A stretch of DNA of 34,634 bases, taken from assembly GCF_022179285.1 (NCBI RefSeq), contig NZ_BPQO01000046.1, positions 1 through 34,634 of the forward strand, read 5' to 3'. The notes under the pieces are model-generated. The model made no database searches. It saw nothing but the letters and a program-made list of their open reading frames with translations, and had not been told where the DNA came from. How positions within the stretch are numbered: position 1 is the stretch's first letter; every line of letters starts with the position of its first letter. Positions 16,820 through 22,799 of this stretch are shown one piece after another. The DNA comes from Methylobacterium hispanicum. Lineage in GTDB: Bacteria > Pseudomonadota > Alphaproteobacteria > Rhizobiales > Beijerinckiaceae. The translations under genes and the position numbers were made by a program.

Positions 16820-17078
16820 TGGCTTATTCCTCAAACCACTTTTTACAGATTGACATTTTTGGCACGAATTTTCAATCTTCCGCGCAAGTGGACTGCTCGG
16901 AGTCTTGCATAAGCCGGTGATATGGGTGTGGATAGGGGGTGGTTAAGCGGTGCCATATAGCGCGCTGCGCGCTGACAGGTCCCGCTTTGCATTTACCCGT
17001 CCGCGATCAGTGCCGCCTGTTGGTTGTAATGGACCGCTGCGATCCGGAAGGCACGCCACCGAGGAAGGACGCGGGTCC

Positions 17079-18251
17079 CTAACCGTTTGGCTCGGCGCAG
17101 CCAACCCGCCGCACCGCGCCGGCAACCGGTTTTCCTACCTCCAGCTTCTCGCGGGCTGCCGCCGACCGCTCAGCCGCCAACTGCATACCCGCGATCAGGT
17201 CGTCATCCAGCACGTGGGCGTACTTCGTCGTCGTGGTGATCTGGTCGTGGCGCAGCATGGTCTGGACGAGGCGCAGATTGCCGGTCGCGCGTAGGACGCG
17301 CGTGGCGGCGGTGTGGCGGTTGTCGTGGAAGCTGAAATTGCGCACGCCGGCCTGGGCCGCGGCGCGGCGGAAGACGGTCTGCAGGCCCGCACGCGTCAGG
17401 GGGAGATGCTCGCCTCGCTTCCGGCCGCGCGCGACCACATAGGTGAACACCGCCGCCTCATGGTCCGCGCGCAGGGCCCAGAGCAGGTCGCGGACCGCTG
17501 GCGCCAGCGGTACCGTGGCGATCTTGCCTTGGACGGTGATCTTCCGCCCGCCGAAATCCACGTCCGTCCAGCGCAGCCGCGGGACCTCGCCGAGGCGCAG
17601 GCCGGTGAGCAGGGCGAAGCGGACGGGCGCGTGGTAGTCCGGCCTGAGGGCTGCGAAGAGCCGCGCCTCTTCCTCTGCCTGCAGCTCGCGGATCCGCTCG
17701 CGCGGCTCCCGCAGCATGTGGTCCCGCCAGGCGATGTCCGCGACCGGCTCCTTCCAGGTGCGCCGAGCCCGGTTGAGGATCTTGCGCAAGGGCTCGATGA
17801 CGGAGCGGTTCACCGTTGCCGGCGAGACGAGCCGCGGGGGGCTCGCGGGCTTCTTGCCCGGCCGGCGGTTCTGGCCGGAGCGGACCGTCTCGCCCCGGCG
17901 AATGGCGACGATGCCGGCCACGACCGCGTCGTCGATGTCCGGCAGGCCCCGGGCCGGGCCGATCTGGCGCTTGAGCCAGGCCAGGGACCAGAGGGTGTTC
18001 TCGTCGCCGCCGCCCGCGTGGTGTTGGCCAATCTCGGTCCAGTAGCGCGAGGCCGCGACCTCGAACGTCATCGGTTCGTGCTTCAGCGGCTTCACCTGCC
18101 GCAGCTCGGCCTTGGCTATCTCGCGGGCGCGCTCCTCCGCGCGTTGCGCCTCGCGCTTCGTCGTTGCGCCAGTAGTGCCTGAAAATCGACGACCGCGGAC
18201 GTAGAAATCGTAGCTGTACGTCTCCGCACCGTTCCGCTTGTAGACGGACAT
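17079..18251 (-). CDS. tyrosine recombinase (prophage integrase)
   Basis: 390 aa. N-terminal arm-binding region (MSVYKRNGAETYSYDFYVRG), a core-binding domain, then the catalytic domain with Arg219 (TGLRLGEV), a likely Lys243, the HDNRHTAATR box (His309, Arg312), His335 and nucleophile Tyr344 (TTKYAHV). All catalytic residues are present, so the enzyme should be active. It presumably recombines attP with the anticodon-loop region of tRNA-Pro(GGG). It is the last gene of the leftward early operon and overlaps the excisionase-like gene by 136 bp. Unusually it lies 5.3 kb from attL, with the low-GC cargo block between. Confidence 0.93.
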   Translation of the reverse strand: MSVYKRNGAETYSYDFYVRGRRFSGTTGATTKREAQRAEERAREIAKAELRQVKPLKHEPMTFEVAASRYWTEIGQHHAGGGDENTLWSLAWLKRQIGPARGLPDIDDAVVAGIVAIRRGETVRSGQNRRPGKKPASPPRLVSPATVNRSVIEPLRKILNRARRTWKEPVADIAWRDHMLREPRERIRELQAEEEARLFAALRPDYHAPVRFALLTGLRLGEVPRLRWTDVDFGGRKITVQGKIATVPLAPAVRDLLWALRADHEAAVFTYVVARGRKRGEHLPLTRAGLQTVFRRAAAQAGVRNFSFHDNRHTAATRVLRATGNLRLVQTMLRHDQITTTTKYAHVLDDDLIAGMQLAAERSAAAREKLEVGKPVAGAVRRVGCAEPNG

Positions 18252-18442
18252 TCGGCTCGCCTCTGTGAGTCGCGAAACGCCTGCAGGTCGGCAGGATCGA
18301 ACCGTTTGCGGCTCCGCTTCAAGCCCAGCCCGACGACGATGTAGGTGATGCGGCCGGCCGCGACGTGCGCGTCGAAGGTGCGGCGGCCCATCCGGAGCCA
18401 GGCGGCGGCCTCGTCGGCCGGGAGGAGGTCGGACACCATCAT
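18116..18442 (-). CDS. excisionase-like helix-turn-helix protein
   Basis: The first 60 residues (LLPADEAAAWLRMGRRTFDA then HVAAGRITYIVVGLGLKR) fit the MerR-like winged helix of excisionases and recombination directionality factors. They end in RKRFDPADLQAF, the usual final helix. The arginine-rich C-terminal 40 residues run into the integrase coding region. Its ATG overlaps the previous stop (ATGA). The position directly before the integrase supports a role in directing excision and perhaps integrase control. Confidence 0.72.
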   Translation of the reverse strand: MMVSDLLPADEAAAWLRMGRRTFDAHVAAGRITYIVVGLGLKRSRKRFDPADLQAFRDSQRRAECPSTSGTVRRRTATISTSAVVDFQALLAQRRSARRNARRSAPAR

Positions 18443-18663
18443 CGTCCGCCGGCCGCCCGAATGTTCATGGTGCCGGCGATCGCCACCACGGTGTCGGCCA
18501 GCGCGCGCCGGTTGGCCGCGCCGTCGACGTCGAGGTAGGCCCGGGCGATGCGGCGGCCGTAATCGTCCGCCAGCGCCTCGAAGGCCTCCACCGGCACCTC
18601 GAGGAGAGCGGCGAGGCGGCGCAGCGCGTCCAGCATCTCGGGATCCCGGCCGGGCTCCGCCAT
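18439..18663 (-). CDS. small phage protein, 74 aa
   Basis: Begins MAEPGRDPEMLDALRRLAAL; a helical, acidic protein without a membrane segment or known motif. The ATG at 18663 is 2 bp after the previous stop, and its own stop overlaps the excisionase-like start. The tight packing in the early operon supports it. Function unknown. Confidence 0.6.
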   Translation of the reverse strand: MAEPGRDPEMLDALRRLAALLEVPVEAFEALADDYGRRIARAYLDVDGAANRRALADTVVAIAGTMNIRAAGGR

Positions 18664-18665
18664 GG

Positions 18666-18896
18666 TCAGCGTCCCTGCCAGGGCGGTGCCGGCGCCGGCG
18701 GCTCGCTGGCGTACTCGATCGTGAGCGGGTCGCAGCTCGCCGGCATGAACTGGCCGTCGAACTTCACACGGACGCCGGCATCGCCCGCGCGCGGCGACAC
18801 GATGTGCCCCTCGCGACCGGAGATCTTCTCCCGCACGCGCGCGCCGATCGCCGCGGGCGCGCCCGGATGCGTCTGCTTTACCACGTCGTAGGCCAT
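18666..18896 (-). CDS. small phage protein, 76 aa
   Basis: MAYDVVKQTHPGAPAAIGAR, then VREKISGREGHIVSPRAG and VRVKFDGQFMPASCDPLTIE: an SH3-like or KOW-like series of short strands of the kind seen in many small phage early proteins. Three bp separate it from the previous gene. Function unknown. Confidence 0.6.
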   Translation of the reverse strand: MAYDVVKQTHPGAPAAIGARVREKISGREGHIVSPRAGDAGVRVKFDGQFMPASCDPLTIEYASEPPAPAPPWQGR

Positions 18897-18899
18897 GGT

Positions 18900-19250
18900 T
18901 CACTCCGGCGGTGCGGGATCGGCCTGCGGCAGGACCTGCCGGTTGGCGGCAGCCATCAGCCGGCCGAGCCGGTCGAGGAAGGCGGGAGTTGCGCGGACCT
19001 TGCCCTCGCCGAGCAGGGCGCTCAGCGCTTCGAGCTCGGCGATCGCGAGCGCATCGGCGTCGGTGTCGGTGTCAGGATAGGTCGGTGCGGTGCAGGCCAG
19101 GACGGCGACAGCGTTGCCCGGCGTCCCGACGCCGCGGGTGAACGAGTCGAACTCGTGCCAGGGCAGGACGACGTGCGCCACCAGAAGGCCGCGCGGCCAG
19201 TCGAACCGGATGTCGTCCAGCTCTCCGCGAAGGGCGCGCGGCGCGCTCAT
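18900..19250 (-). CDS. phage early protein, 116 aa
   Basis: MSAPRALRGELDDIRFDWPR then GLLVAHVVLPWHEFDSFTRG, and a C-terminal helix LDRLGRLMAAANRQ. Its ATG overlaps the stop of the XRE gene (ATGA). No family recognised; the operon position indicates an early or regulatory accessory role. Confidence 0.6.
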   Translation of the reverse strand: MSAPRALRGELDDIRFDWPRGLLVAHVVLPWHEFDSFTRGVGTPGNAVAVLACTAPTYPDTDTDADALAIAELEALSALLGEGKVRATPAFLDRLGRLMAAANRQVLPQADPAPPE

Positions 19251-19597
19251 GCCGGCCTCGTCGCCCCTGCGATCAGGGCGCGGCCCTCGAGGCTCGCGAG
19301 GTGCGCGATTACCGAGCCGGTGACCGTCCGGATCAGATCGTCGGTAGCGCAGTCCTCCGGAGCGTCCGCCTCGAGCGCGTCGAGGAAATCCGTGATCGGC
19401 CGCCCGAGGAGCCGGGCGACCTTCGCCAGGGACAAGTCGCTGATCGCGTTGGTGCCCTTCTCGTATTTCTGGAACTGCGCTGCCGAGACCCCGACCACCT
19501 CGGCGGCTTGGCGCTGCGTGATGCCGGCTCCGTCGCGAAGACGCTTCAGGCGGGCCCCAAGGCGAACATCCGCCTCCATGGGCTTCAGGCCGGCCAT
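19247..19597 (-). CDS. XRE-family helix-turn-helix regulator
   Basis: 116 aa. RLGARLKRLRDGAGITQRQA then AEVVGVSAAQFQKYEKGTNA is a complete XRE helix-turn-helix, continuing with DLSLAKVARLLGRPI. The C-terminus is short and probably dimerising. ATG at 19597 is placed right after the 47-aa gene (TGACATG); an in-frame ATG at 19579 is an alternative. It is expressed from the leftward promoter that carries the operators, so it is a second regulator acting after derepression, comparable in place to CII/CIII-type controls though not homologous. Confidence 0.8.
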   Translation of the reverse strand: MAGLKPMEADVRLGARLKRLRDGAGITQRQAAEVVGVSAAQFQKYEKGTNAISDLSLAKVARLLGRPITDFLDALEADAPEDCATDDLIRTVTGSVIAHLASLEGRALIAGATRPA

Positions 19598-19598
19598 G

Positions 19599-19742
19599 TC
19601 AGCAGGCCACCGCGAGGGAGATGGCGTCGTCGATCTGGCCCGGGGCCTCGTTGAGCTGTCGGGCCACGACAACTGCCGCGCAAATCGGCCATTCGCTAGC
19701 GGCGAGGCCAAAGTCCGGAGAAGGTTGGACGTGAAGCGGCAT
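19599..19742 (-). CDS. 47-aa first gene of the leftward early operon
   Basis: Translation reads MPLHVQPSPDFGLAASEWPI followed by CAAVVVARQLNEAPGQIDDA and ISLAVAC. The frame has good codon bias, starts at the first ATG after the leftward promoter, and stops one base before the XRE start. Possible small regulator or peptide. Function unknown. Confidence 0.5.
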   Translation of the reverse strand: MPLHVQPSPDFGLAASEWPICAAVVVARQLNEAPGQIDDAISLAVAC

Positions 19743-19768
19743 GGACGCATCCTGTCTGGGATGCGGCG

Positions 19769-19796
19769 ACTATAAGGGCGCTTATTTTGCTGTCAA
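19769..19796 (-). promoter_or_regulatory. leftward early promoter (PL-like)
   Basis: On the reverse strand TTGACA (19796-19791), a 16-bp spacer and TATAGT (19774-19769) form a near-consensus sigma70 promoter, ending 27 bp before the 47-aa gene. Operators overlap its -10 and spacer and abut its -35. Confidence 0.85.
19772..19785. promoter_or_regulatory. operator OL1
   Basis: ATAAGGGCGCTTAT, a perfect ATAAG-N4-CTTAT inverted repeat inside the leftward promoter. It matches the operator at 21265-21278. Confidence 0.75.
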
Positions 19797-19809
19797 TAAG
19801 CTATGTTAT
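19796..19809. promoter_or_regulatory. operator OL2
   Basis: ATAAGCTATGTTAT, the same motif with one mismatch, 24 bp from OL1 and adjoining the -35. Confidence 0.6.
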
Positions 19810-19861
19810 CAGCGCCTATCGAGCGTTCATTCGACCGTCGAACGGTGCACGTTCGCGACAG

Positions 19862-20614
19862 TCATCGAGAGCTGCCAGACCATGGGATACGAGCGCGTAA
19901 AGCCGCCCATGCGTCACCCGCGGCGTCCGTAGCCGCGACGCAGGCATCACCGGCAAGGCTAGTTGCGGACTCAGCCACCGATGTGATTGCGTCGGTAGCG
20001 ATTGAGAATACACCTTCCTTGTCCTGCGTAAGTTCGACGGTCTGGCTCGGAGCAGGCAGGGCTGCGGCAACCCCTGGTGCAGCGATCGTCGTTGCTGCAA
20101 CAATAGCAGCCGGCGCAACTGGCCTGGGTGCGCGCCCCCACAAGGACCGCACGGGCTTCGGTGTCTCTGTCGTCACTGCGGGCTGACGCATCCTGAGTGC
20201 ATGAACCACGCTGACGGCTTTACGGATCTCCGCCGGCACCTCCTTCTCACAGATCGCGACGAAGCCACGGCCATCTAGGGCCACGACCTGTAGAAGAACC
20301 TTGCGCTCGACGCTGCCGCCGAAAGCGCCAATGCCGCCACCTATGGCTGCGGCCGTCAGCCCGATGGCGCCCACCGCAGCGAGTGGCGCGGCGAAGAGCC
20401 CTACAGCTGCGGCAGTTGCACCAAGACCAATAGCGCCGCTGGCGCCGCCCTTGAGGAAACCGAGGACGGATCGCTCCAGGTAGTCGCCGTTTTCCTCGAC
20501 CGAGGCGATCTCTTCGACTGGTAGCTTGACACGCCTCGGAAGATGAAACTCAAAATTGATCCAATCGGCTCGTCCAGTGCCGAAATTGCCAGCGACAAGT
20601 TCAAGCCGTGCCAT
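19862..20614 (-). CDS. membrane-associated protein co-transcribed with the repressor
   Basis: 250 aa. The N-terminal 50 residues are strand-rich (FEFHLPRRVKLPVEEIASVE). A long Gly/Ala hydrophobic region follows (about 53-101; GAIGLGATAAAVGLFAAPLA), then a strand pair (KVLLQVVALDGRGFVAICEK) and a second hydrophobic Ala-rich stretch (about 165-188). No family recognised. It starts 3 bp after the repressor stop with GGGGA upstream, so it should be made in the lysogen. That place, between repressor and the leftward promoter, is where lambda carries rex genes, and it suggests superinfection exclusion or another lysogenic function. This is inference only. Confidence 0.6.
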   Translation of the reverse strand: MARLELVAGNFGTGRADWINFEFHLPRRVKLPVEEIASVEENGDYLERSVLGFLKGGASGAIGLGATAAAVGLFAAPLAAVGAIGLTAAAIGGGIGAFGGSVERKVLLQVVALDGRGFVAICEKEVPAEIRKAVSVVHALRMRQPAVTTETPKPVRSLWGRAPRPVAPAAIVAATTIAAPGVAAALPAPSQTVELTQDKEGVFSIATDAITSVAESATSLAGDACVAATDAAGDAWAALRARIPWSGSSR

Positions 20615-20617
20615 GGT

Positions 20618-21226
20618 CTATCCCCTAGAAAATTTGCCGATTATTCTATGGCATATGGGCCAATCTGAGCGCGACAACGATGTCGGGGTCGGATTGGCCG
20701 TCCAGGCGACGACACTCCATCGAGTGGCGTCAAAAGCCTTGAGGCGCCTGAGTAGAGCGCTCGGACTTGCGTCATCCCGAAAGAGGTAGCTGTACCCCGA
20801 GATTGGCGGATGATGAGGGTTGACCAAGAGGATGTCGGCAGCCTCGAACTCTGGGGCCATCGCGTCATCCGGCACTTGCAGTGCATATGCCCCAGGAACA
20901 CGCTGCAGTTGTGCAGGCCTCGGGATCGAATTGACGGGGTCCGCTAAGATCTCGCCGTAGGCGTCGCCAGGGGTCAATGCATAGACCGAAAGCTCCCCCG
21001 CGCCATCATTTGCGATCGCCTGTGTCCAGTCGAGGTATGCAGGGTCGATATCACGGGGCTTCAAATCGAGAGCAGTGGCGAGTTCCCGAACGAACTTTGT
21101 TGATCGGACTCGCCCCTTCTCGATCTCGACTATGGCTGGCTGAGACACGCCAACGAGACGAGCCAATTCTGCTTGGCTCATTCCCAGCTCGGCGCGCCGA
21201 GCCACGATGCGCTCGTGCTCGATCAT
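20618..21226 (-). CDS. CI-like phage repressor with S24-type domain lacking the nucleophile
   Basis: 202 aa. XRE helix-turn-helix at 8-45 (ELGMSQAELARLVGVSQPAI). The C-terminal LexA/S24-like fold (about 108-200) has the usual region reading VPDDAMAPEF, where the catalytic serine is Ala122 (codon GCG). The lysine segment reads ALLRRLKAF. Without the serine, RecA-stimulated self-cleavage should not occur, though the fold can still dimerise. It is divergent from the Cro/YdaS gene. The -10-like TATAAG on its strand (21254-21249) overlaps an operator, so it likely controls itself. Confidence 0.85.
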   Translation of the reverse strand: MIEHERIVARRAELGMSQAELARLVGVSQPAIVEIEKGRVRSTKFVRELATALDLKPRDIDPAYLDWTQAIANDGAGELSVYALTPGDAYGEILADPVNSIPRPAQLQRVPGAYALQVPDDAMAPEFEAADILLVNPHHPPISGYSYLFRDDASPSALLRRLKAFDATRWSVVAWTANPTPTSLSRSDWPICHRIIGKFSRG

Positions 21227-21239
21227 AGCTCGTATGCCT

Positions 21240-21303
21240 ATCAGAAAACTTATAGGTCTGCGCCTTAAGTCGACTTATTGATGACTCTGATAATCTCACT
21301 TAT
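21240..21303. promoter_or_regulatory. three-site operator cluster (OR1-OR3)
   Basis: Three 14-bp sites: ATCAGAAAACTTAT (21240-21253), TTAAGTCGACTTAT (21265-21278) and ATAATCTCACTTAT (21290-21303). All fit (A/T)TAAG-N4-CTTAT with at most one mismatch and lie exactly 25 bp apart. The middle one contains the perfect palindrome TAAGTCGACTTA. The layout resembles lambda OR and separates the repressor from the Cro-like gene. Confidence 0.75.
21265..21294 (+). promoter_or_regulatory. rightward promoter (PR-like)
   Basis: GATAAT (21289-21294) is a good -10; TTAAGT (21265-21270), 18 bp upstream, is a weak -35. The -35 coincides with the central operator and the -10 runs into the third. Transcription would begin about 12 bp before the Cro-like ATG. 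Confidence 0.55.
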
Positions 21304-21312
21304 CGTTTGATT

Positions 21313-21582
21313 ATGGTCGATACCCGCCCGATGATCCGGCGGGCGGTCCGCATAGCCGGAAGCCAAGCGCGCCTTGCGCGTGCCTTGGCCATCTCGCAAC
21401 CGCGGGTCTCCCAGCTCTGCAAACAGGTCGAGCAGTGCTCGGCCGAGATCGCTGTTGCGATCGAGCAGGCGACCGCCGGTGAAATCCCTCGGTGGCACAT
21501 GCGACCCGATCTCTTCGACATGCCGAAGGGCGCCAAGCCGCCCCCGGCGGATCTGTACGATCCGTCTGCGAGGGCCGCCTAA
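21313..21582 (+). CDS. Cro/YdaS-like helix-turn-helix protein
   Basis: 89 aa. RRAVRIAGSQARLARALAIS then QPRVSQLCKQ is the short helix-turn-helix of the YdaS/Cro group, continuing with AIAVAIEQATAGEIPRWHMR. The WHMRPDLF segment is typical of Cro-like proteins beside phage repressors. ATG at 21313 is used; TTG at 21307 is less likely. It is divergent from the repressor and the first gene of the rightward early operon; it would favour lytic development by competing for the operators. Confidence 0.8.
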   Translation: MVDTRPMIRRAVRIAGSQARLARALAISQPRVSQLCKQVEQCSAEIAVAIEQATAGEIPRWHMRPDLFDMPKGAKPPPADLYDPSARAA

Positions 21583-21788
21583 TGATGCGCTTGCTCGCCT
21601 TCCCGCTGCGCTGGCTGGATCAGCGGATCGACTTGCGGATCGCAGCCGTCATCCGGTCCGGCGCCGAGCGCGAGGCAGCGTTGGAGCGGTCGCCAGAGCG
21701 TCGCCCCTCCGCTAACGGGCCGGATGGGACTGTCGACCCGTGCGCGCAAAGTCCCATCCGTGCTGACCAAGCAGGGTCGCGGCCGTGA
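21582..21788 (+). CDS. small phage protein, 68 aa
   Basis: MMRLLAFPLRWLDQRIDLRI with an amphipathic, basic helix and a polar end. The ATG overlaps the stop of the Cro-like gene by one base (TAATG), and its stop overlaps the next GTG start. The packing supports it. Function unknown. Confidence 0.55.
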   Translation: MMRLLAFPLRWLDQRIDLRIAAVIRSGAEREAALERSPERRPSANGPDGTVDPCAQSPIRADQAGSRP

Positions 21789-22441
21789 CGACGCCATGGC
21801 TGGACGGCCTCTGCGCCACCCTCACCACCTACACTGCGTCCGCGATCGCAGCCGGCGAGGCGGCCGGCGCGGGGCTCGCCGGGCAGCTCGCCGGCGCGCT
21901 GGCGCGGGTCCAGGCCCTGCCGGACGAGACGATCGGCGCCGTCGCCGAGCTGAATGCGGCACTCGCCGCGCTGTTTCCCGCCGATCTCACCGCGCATGCC
22001 GTCCCGCCCTCCCCCGCCGAGAGCTTGGCGCCGCCGGGCGGACAGGCGCACGCGATCGGCGGTGCGAGCGCACCTTGTCCCCTGCGCCGGCGTCACACCG
22101 TCGACGCGACCGGGCTCGCCCACTTCCTGCGCGCCCGGCATCCGGTGAAGACGGCCGAGCATGCCGCCGCCCTCACGCGCCTGCCGGTCGATACGGTTGC
22201 GGCGATCCTGCGGCGCGAGTCCCTCGGCAACGGCACGACGCTACTAGCCTTCGTGTTCGCCTACGGGCCGGAGGTCCTGGCGGCCGTCGTACCGGACGCG
22301 GACGAGCGCTGGCTGGAGGGCGCGCGAATCCTCGCCGACCAGGCGCGCCTCGAGGCGGAGCTGGCGCGCACCCGCGCCGAGGCCGCAGCCAATGCCGGGC
22401 GCTGGAGCCTGTGCGGCATCGGATTCGGGGGCGCCGCATGA
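21785..22441 (+). CDS. phage early protein, 218 aa
   Basis: The first 70 residues are alanine-rich helices (MTTPWLDGLCATLTTYTASA), then a low-complexity linker. The ordered segment around 105-150 includes LAHFLRARHPVKTAEHAAAL then TRLPVDTVAAILRRESLGNG, which looks like a winged-helix or replication-type DNA-binding segment. It may regulate or initiate replication, but no diagnostic motif is present. The GTG start overlaps the previous stop; the next gene overlaps its end (ATGA). Confidence 0.6.
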   Translation: MTTPWLDGLCATLTTYTASAIAAGEAAGAGLAGQLAGALARVQALPDETIGAVAELNAALAALFPADLTAHAVPPSPAESLAPPGGQAHAIGGASAPCPLRRRHTVDATGLAHFLRARHPVKTAEHAAALTRLPVDTVAAILRRESLGNGTTLLAFVFAYGPEVLAAVVPDADERWLEGARILADQARLEAELARTRAEAAANAGRWSLCGIGFGGAA

Positions 22442-22731
22442 GGACGGCGAAGCTCACCCACCTCGGCGGCCAGGCCGGTCCGCGGCAAGACCCGCCGGTG
22501 CATCGCTGCAGCTGCGGCTGCGGCTGCGGCCGGGAGGCCTCGAACGGCTATCAGCTCGGCCGCTGGTACGTGCCCGGGCATGAGCCGCCGGACGTGATGA
22601 GCCCCGGCTCCGGCCGGCCCGATCCCGAAGAGCAGGTCCGCCGGCCCCGGCCGGCCGGACCACCCATCGATCTGTTCGACGCCGCAGGCGTGCCGGCACC
22701 GGCGCGCCGGCAACCTTCCGGACGGTCGTGA
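22438..22731 (+). CDS. small cysteine-rich phage protein, 97 aa
   Basis: The N-terminal half carries the cysteine cluster HRCSCGCGCGREAS followed by YQLGRWYVPGHEPPD, which could bind one zinc. The rest is proline/arginine-rich and probably disordered. Similar small zinc-ribbon proteins occur beside replication genes in phages. Overlaps the gene before it by 4 bp. Confidence 0.5.
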   Translation: MRTAKLTHLGGQAGPRQDPPVHRCSCGCGCGREASNGYQLGRWYVPGHEPPDVMSPGSGRPDPEEQVRRPRPAGPPIDLFDAAGVPAPARRQPSGRS

Positions 22732-22799
22732 CGGCCCGGCGCCGACACTCCCGTTTCCCCAGCCCGACTCCGAATCCGAATCGATTCCTAAGGCGTGTC

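Noticed and set aside
16835..17078. A third att copy separating the cargo from the prophage
   Set aside because: No tRNA-Pro half or other repeat of the 48-bp core could be seen there.
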